Origin: Oscillospiraceae bacterium
GTDB lineage: Bacteria > Bacillota > Clostridia > Oscillospirales > Acutalibacteraceae
DNA: 40,506 bases
Direction of reading: 5' to 3'
Assembly (NCBI GenBank): GCA_015066205.1
Contig: SVOV01000021.1
Location: 1-40,506, forward strand
Both the position numbers and the translations under genes were made by a program. This document shows positions 31,682-39,866 of this stretch, in pieces. Within the stretch, counting starts at the first letter, position 1; each line of letters opens with the position of its first letter. The notes under the pieces were generated by a model, which searched no databases, was not told the DNA's origin, and saw nothing but the letters and a program-made list of their open reading frames with translations.

Positions 31682-32431
31682 TTATTTCACCTCGTCCTTA
31701 TATTTATCCTTGTAAACACCGGGTACGAAATAAGGAATGGTGTTGCTTTCCATATATTCGAGTGTCTGTAAGGGAGAAAGCCCCCAGTTTGTGGGACAGT
31801 TACCGAGAAGTTCGATAAATGAGAAGCCTTTTCCTGCCATCTGGATCTCAAAAGCCTTTCTGATAGCTTTTTTTGCATCCTTACAGCCCTTGGGAGTGTT
31901 GAGAGCATAACGGGCAACAAAAGCAGGAGCTTCAAGTGTGGAGATAAGCTCGCACATCTTCATGGGATAACCTGTGGTTTCGGGATCTCTTCCGTATCTT
32001 GTTGTGGTCGTCTTCTGACCGATAAGAGTGGTGGGAGCCATCTGACCGCCTGTCATACCGTAGGTCTGGTTATTGAAGAAAATAACAGTGAAGTTTTCAC
32101 CTCTGTTTGCAGCACCCATAATTTCTGCAAGACCTATGGCAGCAAGGTCGCCGTCGCCCTGATAAGAGAAAACAAGTCTGTCGGGGTTAGTTCTCTTAAA
32201 GCCTGTTGCAACTGCGGGAGCACGGCCGTGGGCAGCACCGAGTACATCACCCTGCCAATATGCAAGATTGAGAGTGGAACAGCCTACGGGAACAATGTGT
32301 ACAGCGTTTTCAACCTGACCCATTTCGCCTACAACCTCGGCGATAAGCTTTGTTGCAAGAGAGTGCATACAGCCGGGACAGAAGCCGCTGGGAGTTTTCT
32401 TTAAGGATTCGGGTCTTTTGTATTCAGCCAT
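31682..32431 (-). CDS. 2-oxoacid:ferredoxin oxidoreductase, beta (thiamine diphosphate) subunit
   Basis: 249 residues, with GGAGGTG before the ATG. GFCPGCMHSLATKLI (Cys18 and Cys21) and the thiamine diphosphate motif YQGDGDLAAIGLAEIMGAANRGENFTVIFFNN (GDGD to NN) are clear. TYGMTGGQMAPTT follows, as in KorB/VorA-type subunits. Its first base overlaps the last base of the alpha gene (TAATG), and its stop is one base from the gamma start. The number of cysteines is lower than in four-cluster PFOR enzymes; the clusters come from the delta subunit. Confidence 0.92.
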   Translation of the reverse strand: MAEYKRPESLKKTPSGFCPGCMHSLATKLIAEVVGEMGQVENAVHIVPVGCSTLNLAYWQGDVLGAAHGRAPAVATGFKRTNPDRLVFSYQGDGDLAAIGLAEIMGAANRGENFTVIFFNNQTYGMTGGQMAPTTLIGQKTTTTRYGRDPETTGYPMKMCELISTLEAPAFVARYALNTPKGCKDAKKAIRKAFEIQMAGKGFSFIELLGNCPTNWGLSPLQTLEYMESNTIPYFVPGVYKDKYKDEVK

Positions 32432-33504
32432 TATTTTGCACCTCCGTCAATAATCTTTTTGACAGCGGCATAAACACCGTCATCATCAAAGAGAAGTCCG
32501 CCTGAACGGCAGTATTCATAAATGGGAGCGCGTCCCTTTACTTCAAGCTCGATATCATCGTGCATCTGAGCGGGAATTGCGAGCTCAACATCAATAAAGC
32601 CTTTGACCTGCTCAAAGTTGAGCTTTCTGAAGCTTTCCTTGGGGAAGGGATATAGAGTAATAGGTCTTATCATACCTATCTTATGACCCTCTTCGCGGAG
32701 TCTTAAAATGGCTTCCTTTGAAACTCTTGCGGAGATACCGTAAGCTACAACGATATATTCGGCATCCTCAACCATAAATTCTTCAACCTGAACATCATTC
32801 TGAGCCCAGCGTTCAAGCATCTTCTTCTGTGATGTGTTTTTGAGCTCAAGAATAGCTTCGGGGAAATAGGGTGTAAGAAGACGGGCATTTCTGCTTTCGC
32901 CTTCCTTTCTGTTAAGGTCCCATGCCTTTGTACCTTTACGGTCGGTGTCCTTCATTTCGGGGAACTCAACAAGCTCCATAATAGCACCGAGACAGCCGTC
33001 CATAAGGATCATTACGGGATTACGGTCTCTTTCTGCATATTCCCATGCGTTATATGTAAGGTCAACTGCTTCCTGTAATGTAGCGGGAGCAAATACCATA
33101 GCTCTGAAACCGCCGTGGCCGAGAGCCTTTGTTGCCTGAAGATAGTCCTGCTGTGCGGGCTGAATTGAACCGAGTCCGGGACCTCCTCGGCTGATATTTA
33201 CGATAACAGCGGGAAGACCTGTACCTGCAAGATATGAGATACCCTCTGCCTTGAGGCTGATGCCGGGGCCGGATGAGCTTGTCATAGCTCTGCAGCCTGA
33301 TGCTGCAGCACCGTAAACCATATTGACGGAAGCAACCTCACTTTCGCCCTGTACAAATACACCTCCGACCTCGGGAAGACGCCAGGAGAGATATTCGGGA
33401 ATTTCATTCTGAGGAGTAATGGGGTAGCCTGCAAAGAAACGGCAGCCTGCTCTTACTGCTGCCTCTGCAATAGCCTCGCAGCCCTTCATAAGCACTTTAG
33501 CCAT
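32431..33504 (-). CDS. vorB: 3-methyl-2-oxobutanoate (2-oxoisovalerate) ferredoxin oxidoreductase, alpha subunit
   Basis: 357 residues, with AAGGAGGAAAC before the ATG. The sequence KVLMKGCEAIAEAAVRAGCRFFAGYPITPQNEIPEYLS, then GESEVASVNMVYGAAASGCRAMTSSSGPGISLKAEGISYLAG is the pyrimidine-binding (Pyr) domain of the alpha subunit. The C-terminal half has AEYIVVAYGISARVSKEAI and GMIRPITLYPFP, the transketolase-C-like domain. Length and the lone short ferredoxin partner fit the four-subunit VOR/KOR type more than fused PFOR. The name VorB follows general usage; 2-oxoglutarate as substrate is not excluded. Its start overlaps the end of the ferredoxin gene by eight bases. Confidence 0.88.
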   Translation of the reverse strand: MAKVLMKGCEAIAEAAVRAGCRFFAGYPITPQNEIPEYLSWRLPEVGGVFVQGESEVASVNMVYGAAASGCRAMTSSSGPGISLKAEGISYLAGTGLPAVIVNISRGGPGLGSIQPAQQDYLQATKALGHGGFRAMVFAPATLQEAVDLTYNAWEYAERDRNPVMILMDGCLGAIMELVEFPEMKDTDRKGTKAWDLNRKEGESRNARLLTPYFPEAILELKNTSQKKMLERWAQNDVQVEEFMVEDAEYIVVAYGISARVSKEAILRLREEGHKIGMIRPITLYPFPKESFRKLNFEQVKGFIDVELAIPAQMHDDIELEVKGRAPIYEYCRSGGLLFDDDGVYAAVKKIIDGGAK

Positions 33505-33712
33505 TGTTTGTTTCCTCCTTCATTATTTCTATAGCACCCTCGGGACAAATAGTTGCACACATTGCACAGGCGATACAGGATGCTTCATCCGTAACAAGCG
33601 GATAAAAATGACCGTGGTTATTGCGTTCGTGTCCTAACTCAAGAATCTTCTTGGGGCAGAACTTAATGCAATAAGAACAACCCTTACAAAGAGAAGTGTT
33701 GATTTTAAGCAT
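33497..33712 (-). CDS. 2Fe/4Fe-type ferredoxin (delta) subunit of the VOR complex
   Basis: 71 residues, with TTGGAGGA before the ATG. Two four-cysteine motifs are complete: CKGCSYCIKFCPKK (Cys9, 12, 15, 19) and CIACAMCATICPEG (from about Cys46), so it holds two [4Fe-4S] clusters of the bacterial ferredoxin type. It is first in the operon, with promoter 33769-33797, and passes electrons from the beta subunit to free ferredoxin. Confidence 0.92.
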   Translation of the reverse strand: MLKINTSLCKGCSYCIKFCPKKILELGHERNNHGHFYPLVTDEASCIACAMCATICPEGAIEIMKEETNNG

Positions 33713-33768
33713 ATTGATTCCTCCAACTTTTTTTTCACGGTAATATTAAAAATAATAATACAAAATAT

Positions 33769-33797
33769 ATAATAACACCCCGAAAATATCTTTGCAA
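33769..33797 (-). promoter_or_regulatory. Sigma-A promoter of the VOR operon
   Basis: On the minus strand TTGCAA (33797-33792), 17 bp and TATTAT (33774-33769), about 57 bp before the ferredoxin start. Confidence 0.65.
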
Positions 33798-33909
33798 GTC
33801 AAAAAGTGTTAAAAATTCTTGTTACGGTCAGTTAATTTTGAATCATTTGTCGGTTTTGAAACAATAATGCAATAAATGTCGGAAATAGTTGTTCTGATAA
33901 TATGAACGC

Positions 33910-33938
33910 TTGTCGAATTTTCTTTTTTGTGATAGAAT
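33910..33938 (+). promoter_or_regulatory. Sigma-A promoter of the DNA polymerase IV gene
   Basis: TTGTCG (33910-33915), 17 bp and TAGAAT (33933-33938). A GAAC at 33904 overlaps the region, but no full LexA box is present. Confidence 0.55.
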
Positions 33939-33967
33939 AATTAAAACCGAAGAAAGGGGGAGCTGTT

Positions 33968-35176
33968 ACGGACAGAATAATTTTTCATTGCGATTGCAAC
34001 TCGTTTTTTGCCTCCTGCGAAGAGCTTCTTGATCCGTCTCTCAAGGAAGTGCCGATGGCTGTAACTGGCGATCCCGAAAGCCGTCACGGAATAATTCTTG
34101 CAAAGAATCAGAAAGCAAAGAAATACGGAATTGTTACGGCAGAGCCTGTCATTCAGGCCTTAAGAAAATGTCCGAAGCTTGTGTGTGTTCTTTCTCATCA
34201 CGATTTTTACAGGGAGATATGCGACAGGATAAATGCAATTTATCTTGAATATACAGACCTTGTGGAGAAGGCAAGTATAGATGAATCTTATCTTGATGTT
34301 ACAAACTCTCTTCATCTTTTCGGCGGAGATGCCAAGATACTTGCAGATTCTTTGAGAGAGAGAATAAAAAATGATATCGGGATCACAATTTCCGTGGGAG
34401 TGAGCTTCTGTAAAACAGTGGCAAAATTCGGAAGCGATTATAAAAAGCCCGATGCCACAACCGTTATTATGCGGGAAAATATGGCTGAAATATTTCATAA
34501 GGCTGATGTTTCGGAGCTGTTTCTCGCGGGAAAGAAAACTACGGAGAGGCTACGCACACTCGGAATAAACACAATAGGTGAGCTTGCCGCCTATGACAGA
34601 GAAAAAATCGGAGAAGTATTCGGAAAGCAGGGCTTCTCTCTCTGGGACAATGCAAACGGCAGGGATGATTCCCCCGTAGCCTCCTTCTATGAAAAACAGG
34701 AGGTCAAATCAATAGGAAACTCTATTACCTTCCGTCGGGATCTTCTGGGGTATGATGAAATAAGATCGGGAATTGCTTTTTTATCGGATTCCGTAGCCTG
34801 CAGGCTCAGAAAGGATAAGAAAAAATGCACAGTTGTGCAGATAGGTATAAAGGATACCGATTTCAGGGTAATGCAAAGACAGATAACTCTGAAAAAGGCT
34901 ACAAATCTTCAGAAAGAAATTTCAGAGGTCAGTATGAGTCTTATTAAAGGAAACTGGAGTATGACTCAGCCGGTGCGGCTTCTTTCCGTAACCGCCTCGG
35001 GACTTATTAATGAGGACGAGGAATGTGCACAGCTTAACCTTTTCGATATTACGGATAATAAAAGTCACGAAAAGCAGGAAAAAATTGAATCAGCCCTTGA
35101 TGATATAAGAAAAAAATTTGGCTCATCTTCAATAAAATTCGGTTATTTCAAAAACGATGAAACAGGTATAAAATAA
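33968..35176 (+). CDS. dinB: DNA polymerase IV (Y family), apparent ACG start
   Basis: 402 residues if read from the ACG at 33968. GAC AGA ATA ATT TTT CAT TGC GAT follow, giving DRIIFHCDCNSFFASCEELL, the family's conserved N-terminus with catalytic Asp9. AAGGGGGAG ends 5 bp before the ACG, and no ATG, GTG or TTG lies between it and the in-frame stop at 33938. The first normal start, GTG at 34049, would cut off the catalytic Asp. Further marks are SIDESYLDVT (palm Asp-Glu), GVSFCKTVAKFGSDYKKPDA, ELFLAGKKTTERLRTLGINTIGELA (thumb HhH) and a little-finger domain. It inserts bases opposite DNA lesions. Either a rare non-AUG start or a base error at the T of ATG explains the case. Confidence 0.85.
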   Translation, partial: TDRIIFHCDCNSFFASCEELLDPSLKEVPMAVTGDPESRHGIILAKNQKAKKYGIVTAEPVIQALRKCPKLVCVLSHHDFYREICDRINAIYLEYTDLVEKASIDESYLDVTNSLHLFGGDAKILADSLRERIKNDIGITISVGVSFCKTVAKFGSDYKKPDATTVIMRENMAEIFHKADVSELFLAGKKTTERLRTLGINTIGELAAYDREKIGEVFGKQGFSLWDNANGRDDSPVASFYEKQEVKSIGNSITFRRDLLGYDEIRSGIAFLSDSVACRLRKDKKKCTVVQIGIKDTDFRVMQRQITLKKATNLQKEISEVSMSLIKGNWSMTQPVRLLSVTASGLINEDEECAQLNLFDITDNKSHEKQEKIESALDDIRKKFGSSSIKFGYFKNDETGIK

Positions 35177-35234
35177 TCGGAAATCTAAGAAATACAGAAA
35201 AACTCATGGGTGATATGTTTTTCTCAGAACAAAA

Positions 35235-35280
35235 AACAGGCATAAAACTGTTGTTATGATAGTTTTATGTCTGTTCTTTT
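35235..35280 (+). terminator. Rho-independent terminator of dinB
   Basis: AACAGGCATAAAACT (35235-35249) pairs with AGTTTTATGTCTGTT (35261-35275) with one G-T wobble, followed by CTTTT. Confidence 0.8.
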
Positions 35281-35320
35281 ATCTTAAATTGCACATTTTT
35301 CGAGAGTTTACAGGATACTG

Positions 35321-35956
35321 TCAGCCGTCGAGCATAAGTCCGGGGGATGAATCAATACCGTTACCGAATTGATTCTCGGTATTGTATTCAACCGAACGGG
35401 GAAATTCGGGTATATCATTTATTTTTAATTCGGTGCACAGCCACTCGTCAACTCCTTCATTCTTCGGGAAAATTATTATTCCGAGCTTATGAAAGTGTTC
35501 GAGAGGAACTAAGCCGTCGTCACCTTTATAATCATTAATAGAAAAGGGGCGGGAGGAGAAGAGATAATACTCTCTTGTTATCTTTGCACCTTTACCATAG
35601 TAAAAATCTACGGATACATGTGAAATATATAAAGGGTCAAATAAATTCAGCTTAATATCTTTTTTGTGCGGGATAGTGTTGGTTATACAGTGCTCTTTAA
35701 TATTAAACTGCATTTCATTAATTGTTTTGTGACGGTAAAAATTGATAGTTAACGCAATATCCATTAAAAAAAACGCAGCAGCAAAATATCGGCGATATTC
35801 ATCAGCCGGGTGTCTGAATGCGTCTATCCAGAAATACACTGATATCGCCAATGAAAACGGAATACAAAAGAAAGGTACAATATACCGTACTAAATCACGG
35901 TGATCCTTCGATAAAACGAAATTGTCAGTTTCGCATTTTTTGTTTTTCTTTTTCAT
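35321..35956 (-). CDS. Membrane protein of unknown function
   Basis: 211 residues, with a basic start (MKKKNKK) and two membrane helices at about 25-47 and 57-73, followed by a soluble domain of about 130 residues (FYYGKGAKITREYYLFSSRPFSINDY ... GIIIFPKNEGVDEWLCTEL). The pattern (two helices then a PH-like beta domain) resembles small YcxB/PH-domain-like membrane proteins of Firmicutes, but I do not recognise the family. It is probably the second gene after the one at 36622, 30 bp apart. No conserved catalytic residues stand out. Confidence 0.6.
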   Translation of the reverse strand: MKKKNKKCETDNFVLSKDHRDLVRYIVPFFCIPFSLAISVYFWIDAFRHPADEYRRYFAAAFFLMDIALTINFYRHKTINEMQFNIKEHCITNTIPHKKDIKLNLFDPLYISHVSVDFYYGKGAKITREYYLFSSRPFSINDYKGDDGLVPLEHFHKLGIIIFPKNEGVDEWLCTELKINDIPEFPRSVEYNTENQFGNGIDSSPGLMLDG

Positions 35957-35986
35957 AAAAAGCTCTCATTACGATAAATATAGTTT

Positions 35987-36622
35987 TTAATTCTGACACT
36001 TTGATAAATTTTTAAGAAAGTACAATCTGATAAAGCTGATATAGCATATACTTAAAATATATGACATAAATAAAAGGCAGGCGCTAATGATATAAAAGCT
36101 GAGCTCTTGGCTTGAAAAGACTGAACTAAATAATCTGCCGGCAGATATTCCCAGAAGACCTCCTGTAAACGGAGCTATGAAAGATTTTCCGCCTGCTCCG
36201 GCTTTTTTCTCGTTATAAATGTCTTTCCTTATATTTTTCAATACAAGCAGAAAGTACAATGCCGCACATAAAAGATATATAAGAATCAGAATAAAAAGTA
36301 AAAGGAAATTATATCCGTTCGGAAAACTCAATGCAATGAAGCCTGCAATAAGGCAAACGGCTGAATAATATGTGTATGCTATTCCTTCACTTAAAAATTT
36401 AGCTTCTTTTGTTGCTGCTTTGGTTATTACTAACCTGATAAAAAGCACGGAGCTGAATACATTTATGACAGAAAAAACAATTCCGGCTGTGACAGAGAAT
36501 TTATCAAAAAAATAAAACGGTATATTAAACAACCAGAACAACAGTATTCTTGTTATATAAGTGCGTTTTTTGAGCGGAACGAATCTGAAATCAATAAAAT
36601 TTTTAATCTTTTCTTTAGTCAT
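35987..36622 (-). CDS. Polytopic membrane protein of unknown function
   Basis: 211 residues from the ATG at 36622-36620, preceded by GAAAGGAGGAG; a start 17 codons further up lacks a binding site. Five or six membrane helices (about 27-42, 46-66, 78-96, 100-125, 150-170 and 182-202). The loop DIYNEKKAGAGGKSFIAPFTGG is the only notable soluble part. No family recognised. It precedes the other unknown membrane gene in the same direction, so they may work together. Confidence 0.6.
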   Translation of the reverse strand: MTKEKIKNFIDFRFVPLKKRTYITRILLFWLFNIPFYFFDKFSVTAGIVFSVINVFSSVLFIRLVITKAATKEAKFLSEGIAYTYYSAVCLIAGFIALSFPNGYNFLLLFILILIYLLCAALYFLLVLKNIRKDIYNEKKAGAGGKSFIAPFTGGLLGISAGRLFSSVFSSQELSFYIISACLLFMSYILSICYISFIRLYFLKNLSKCQN

Positions 36623-36750
36623 TTCAGCTCCTCCTTTCAGAATAATTATATCATCTGATTCAAGGTGTGTCAATTTATGTTGCGTTTCATAAAACAGGGA
36701 GCAAAAAAGCCTTTAATTTTCAGAACTCCGGTTTTCTGTATAATGTAAAA

Positions 36751-36780
36751 TCCCCTTTTCCCGAAAACGGGGAAAGGGGA
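36751..36780 (-). terminator. Terminator downstream of leuS
   Basis: TCCCCTTTTCCCG (36751-36763), AAAA, CGGGGAAAGGGGA (36768-36780): a 13-bp stem with one wobble and a tetraloop, followed on the minus strand by TTTTAC. It lies 21 bp past the leuS stop. Confidence 0.65.
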
Positions 36781-36801
36781 TAGGTAAATTTAAGGCTATT
36801 C

Positions 36802-39207
36802 TTATTTTACAACGATATTTACAAGTCTGCCCTTGACATAAAGCTCTTTTATAACAGTCTTTCCGTCAATAGCTGCTTTTACATCATCGTTTTCCTTTGC
36901 AGCTGCAACAGCCATATCCTGTGAAATTTCTGCAGCCACCATAATTCTTGCCTTGATCTTGCCGTTGACCTGAACAGCAATTTCAATTTCGTCATCAATG
37001 CACTTTGCTTCGTCATATGAGGGCCATTCGCTCACAGCAAGCATTGTGCCGAGCTTCTGCGCTTCATTGATTTCTTCAGTAACATGAGGAGCAAAGGGAT
37101 TAAGAAGAGTAATGAATGTCTTAAGCTCCTTCTTTGTTATTGAGCCTGCTTCGTAAATCTCATTAATAAGAGTCATAAGAGCTGCAATAGCAGTATTGTA
37201 CTTAAGATTTTCAATATCCTCGGAAACCTTTTTTATTGTCTTATGGAAGGAGGACTCAAGCTTTTTGGAATACTCGTCGCCGTCTGTAACGATTTCCTGA
37301 AGATTCCATACTCTGTCAATAAATCTCTTACAGCCCTTGAGAGAATTCTGTGACCAGGGAGCGGCCTTTTCATAGTCACCCATAAAGAGAACATAGCTTC
37401 TCAGAACATCGGCACCGTAAACATCTACAACATCGTTGGGGTCAACTACATTACCCTTTGATTTTGACATCTTGTCACCGTCAGGTCCTAAGATAAGTCC
37501 CTGTGCAGTTCTCTTTGCATAAGGCTCGTCGAAGGGAACCTCACCGAGATCATATAAGAATTTGTGCCAGAAACGGGAGTAGATCATATGGCGGGTTACA
37601 TGCTCCATTCCGCCGTTATACCAGTCAACCTGTCCCCAATAAGCGAGCTTATCCTTATCTGCAAAGCATTTATCATTTTTGGGGTCAATGTATCTTAAGA
37701 AATACCATGATGAGCCTGCCCACTGAGGCATTGTATCGGTCTCTCTCTTTGCCTTGCCGCCGCACTTGGGACAGGTGCAGTTTACGAATTCCTCGATCTT
37801 TGCAAGGGGGCTTTCACCGTCTGTACCGGGTTCAAAGTTTTCAACTGTGGGAAGACGGAGAGGAAGCTCCTCGTAGGGAACTGCTACCATACCGCATTTT
37901 TCACAGTGAACTATCGGAATGGGCTCGCCCCAGTATCTCTGACGGTTGAATGCCCAGTCCTTCATCTTGAACTGTACGCCTGCTTCACCGATGCCCTTTT
38001 CCTTGAGCACCTCGAGCATCTTTGCAATGGAAGACTTCTTATCGGTAAGTCCGTTAAGGAAATCGGAATTTACCATTTCACCGTCGCCGGCATATGCCTC
38101 CTTAGTTATATCTCCGCCCTTGATAACTTCAATAATATCAATACCGAACTTTGTTGCAAATTCAAAGTCACGCTGATCGTGAGCGGGAACAGCCATAATT
38201 GCACCCGTACCGTAGCCCATCATAACATAGTCGGAAATGAAGATGGGAATTTCTTTGCCGTTTACGGGATTTATTGCAGAAAAGCCCGAAAGCTTAACGC
38301 CTGTCTTTTCCTTTACAAGCTGAGTTCTTTCAAATTCGGTCTTTTTTGCACATTCAGTTCTGTAGCTTTCAACCTCGCTGAAATTGGAGATTCTGTCCTG
38401 ATACTTGTCAAGTAAGGGATGCTCGGGAGCCATTACCATAAAGGTAACACCGAAAAGAGTATCGGGACGGGTCGTGTATATTTTAAGTGTTTCTTCCGTA
38501 TCCTTAATAGTGAAGTTGACAAAAGCACCTGTGGATTTGCCGATCCAGTTTTCCTGCTGAAGACGGACATTGGGAAGATAATCAACGCTGTCAAGCCCCT
38601 GAAGGAGCTTGTCGGCATATTCTGTGATACGAAGATACCATACATCCTTTGATTTCTGAACAATGTCGCTGTGGCAGATGTCACACTTACCGCCCTGTGA
38701 GTCTTCATTTGAAAGAACGACCTTGCAAGAGGGGCAGTAGTTAACAAGAGTCTTATCTCTGAAGGCAAGACCCTTTTCAAACATCTTGAGGAATATCCAC
38801 TGTGTCCACTTATAATATCCCTCTTCTGTGGTGTCAATAACTCTGTTCCAGTCAAAGGAGAAGCCGACTCTCTTTAACTGTGATGAGAATTTTTCGATAT
38901 TGATATCGGTTACCTTTCTCGGGTGAATACCGGTCTTGATAGCATAGTTTTCCGTGGGAAGACCGTATGCGTCAAAGCCGATGGGGAAGAGTACATTATA
39001 GCCTTCCATTCTTCTTTTACGGGATAAAACCTCAAGTCCCGAATAAGCCTTGATATGGCCTACATGCATACCCGCACCGCTGGGGTAGGGGAATTCTACA
39101 AGAGCATAGAATTTTTTCTTTTCCGAACCGTCAACAGCGTGGAAAACGCCTGCGTCTTCCCATTTCTGCTGCCATTTCAGCTCGGTATTCTTAAAATCGT
39201 AATTCAT
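36802..39207 (-). CDS. leuS: Leucyl-tRNA synthetase
   Basis: 801 residues from the ATG at 39207-39205 with GGGAGGAT before it; a start 30 codons earlier would read through the REP-like palindrome and is unlikely. The HIGH motif is PYPSGAGMHVGHIKAYS (His48, His51), the KMSKS motif GDKMSKSKGNVVDPND, a zinc-knob CPSCKVVLSNE ... CDICH is present, and the editing domain carries TTRPDTLFG and YGTGAIMAVPAHDQRD, with the discriminating Thr/Asp region intact. The anticodon-binding and C-terminal domains follow. It charges tRNA-Leu. Expression is governed by the T-box leader at 39391-39640. Confidence 0.97.
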   Translation of the reverse strand: MNYDFKNTELKWQQKWEDAGVFHAVDGSEKKKFYALVEFPYPSGAGMHVGHIKAYSGLEVLSRKRRMEGYNVLFPIGFDAYGLPTENYAIKTGIHPRKVTDINIEKFSSQLKRVGFSFDWNRVIDTTEEGYYKWTQWIFLKMFEKGLAFRDKTLVNYCPSCKVVLSNEDSQGGKCDICHSDIVQKSKDVWYLRITEYADKLLQGLDSVDYLPNVRLQQENWIGKSTGAFVNFTIKDTEETLKIYTTRPDTLFGVTFMVMAPEHPLLDKYQDRISNFSEVESYRTECAKKTEFERTQLVKEKTGVKLSGFSAINPVNGKEIPIFISDYVMMGYGTGAIMAVPAHDQRDFEFATKFGIDIIEVIKGGDITKEAYAGDGEMVNSDFLNGLTDKKSSIAKMLEVLKEKGIGEAGVQFKMKDWAFNRQRYWGEPIPIVHCEKCGMVAVPYEELPLRLPTVENFEPGTDGESPLAKIEEFVNCTCPKCGGKAKRETDTMPQWAGSSWYFLRYIDPKNDKCFADKDKLAYWGQVDWYNGGMEHVTRHMIYSRFWHKFLYDLGEVPFDEPYAKRTAQGLILGPDGDKMSKSKGNVVDPNDVVDVYGADVLRSYVLFMGDYEKAAPWSQNSLKGCKRFIDRVWNLQEIVTDGDEYSKKLESSFHKTIKKVSEDIENLKYNTAIAALMTLINEIYEAGSITKKELKTFITLLNPFAPHVTEEINEAQKLGTMLAVSEWPSYDEAKCIDDEIEIAVQVNGKIKARIMVAAEISQDMAVAAAKENDDVKAAIDGKTVIKELYVKGRLVNIVVK

Positions 39208-39250
39208 AATATCCTCCCTGAATATTAAAAATAAAAATACTGTGTTGTAG

Positions 39251-39269
39251 GGGAGGGGTTGCCCCTCCC
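39251..39269. repeat. REP-like palindrome between T-box and leuS
   Basis: GGGAGGGG (39251-39258), TTG, CCCCTCCC (39262-39269). A second G/C-only patch lies at 39306-39334. Such G-rich palindromes recur between genes of related Clostridia (recollection). The 183 bp between the T-box terminator and leuS are otherwise empty. Confidence 0.5.
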
Positions 39270-39390
39270 GAAGGGTTAAAAACGAATAAAAAAGCATTCT
39301 GCTTCACCCCCCCCGGCCCTGGGTCTTGGGGGCGAAAAGGTGTTTTTTGATATAAGTGAAATCTCTCACAATGCGAGCAATTTCCTATAT

Positions 39391-39640
39391 ATTAAAAAAT
39401 TCCCTGAGGAATTTGCCTTCCTCAGGGACGATAAAATTACCGCGGTACCACCCTGCTTGTCAGATAGATCTGACCGCTCAAACTCGATAACGGTGAGTAT
39501 CCGTATTCTCCTATAAATCAAAGGATGTTGAGAGAATAAACTCAGGAGAGAGACCGATTGTTGCCGTACTGACAGTTCACACCACCCACTGCCTCTCTGA
39601 AAGCCGTCACAAAAACCGTAATTCCGTCACAGTTTTTAAC
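39391..39640 (-). promoter_or_regulatory. T-box leader (leucine) in front of leuS
   Basis: On the minus strand the T-box sequence AGGGTGGTACCGCG lies at 39454-39441. It is followed by the terminator CCCTGAGGAA ... TTCCTCAGGG (39427-39402) and the T run 39399-39391. Upstream are stem I signatures (GGTGTGAACTG near 39586) and ATACTCACCG near 39500, where CTC may be the specifier codon for leucine. The uncharged tRNA would stabilise the antiterminator and allow leuS transcription. Confidence 0.88.
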
Positions 39641-39646
39641 TCAAAC

Positions 39647-39675
39647 ATTATACCATTTTCAAAAAAGTATGTCAA
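39647..39675 (-). promoter_or_regulatory. Consensus sigma-A promoter of leuS
   Basis: On the minus strand TTGACA (39675-39670), 17 bp and TATAAT (39652-39647). Both hexamers are perfect. The remaining 39676-39866 hold only a TATAAT at 39826-39831, possibly the -10 of the gene at 39867. Confidence 0.85.
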
Positions 39676-39866
39676 TACACAAAATATTTGATTATCGGTA
39701 TTCAAAGTGAGAATTAACATCAGGGGAGAAAAACTATCAAGTTTGTTAGTTGTAATGTTACTTTTCAACATGCTAAAATTATAGTATAAGAGTTACTGTT
39801 GAAATTATTTATGGTAAAAAAAGTTTATAATAATGTTATGTTACGGTAAACAAAAGGAGGAAAAAT

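Noticed and set aside
33903-33916. LexA (SOS) box at dinB
   Set aside because: GAAC is followed after four bases by GTCG, two mismatches from GTTC; too weak to claim.
39208-39297. Longer leuS start
   Set aside because: It would translate the REP-like palindrome; the ATG at 39207 has a strong GGGAGGAT site and the normal family start.
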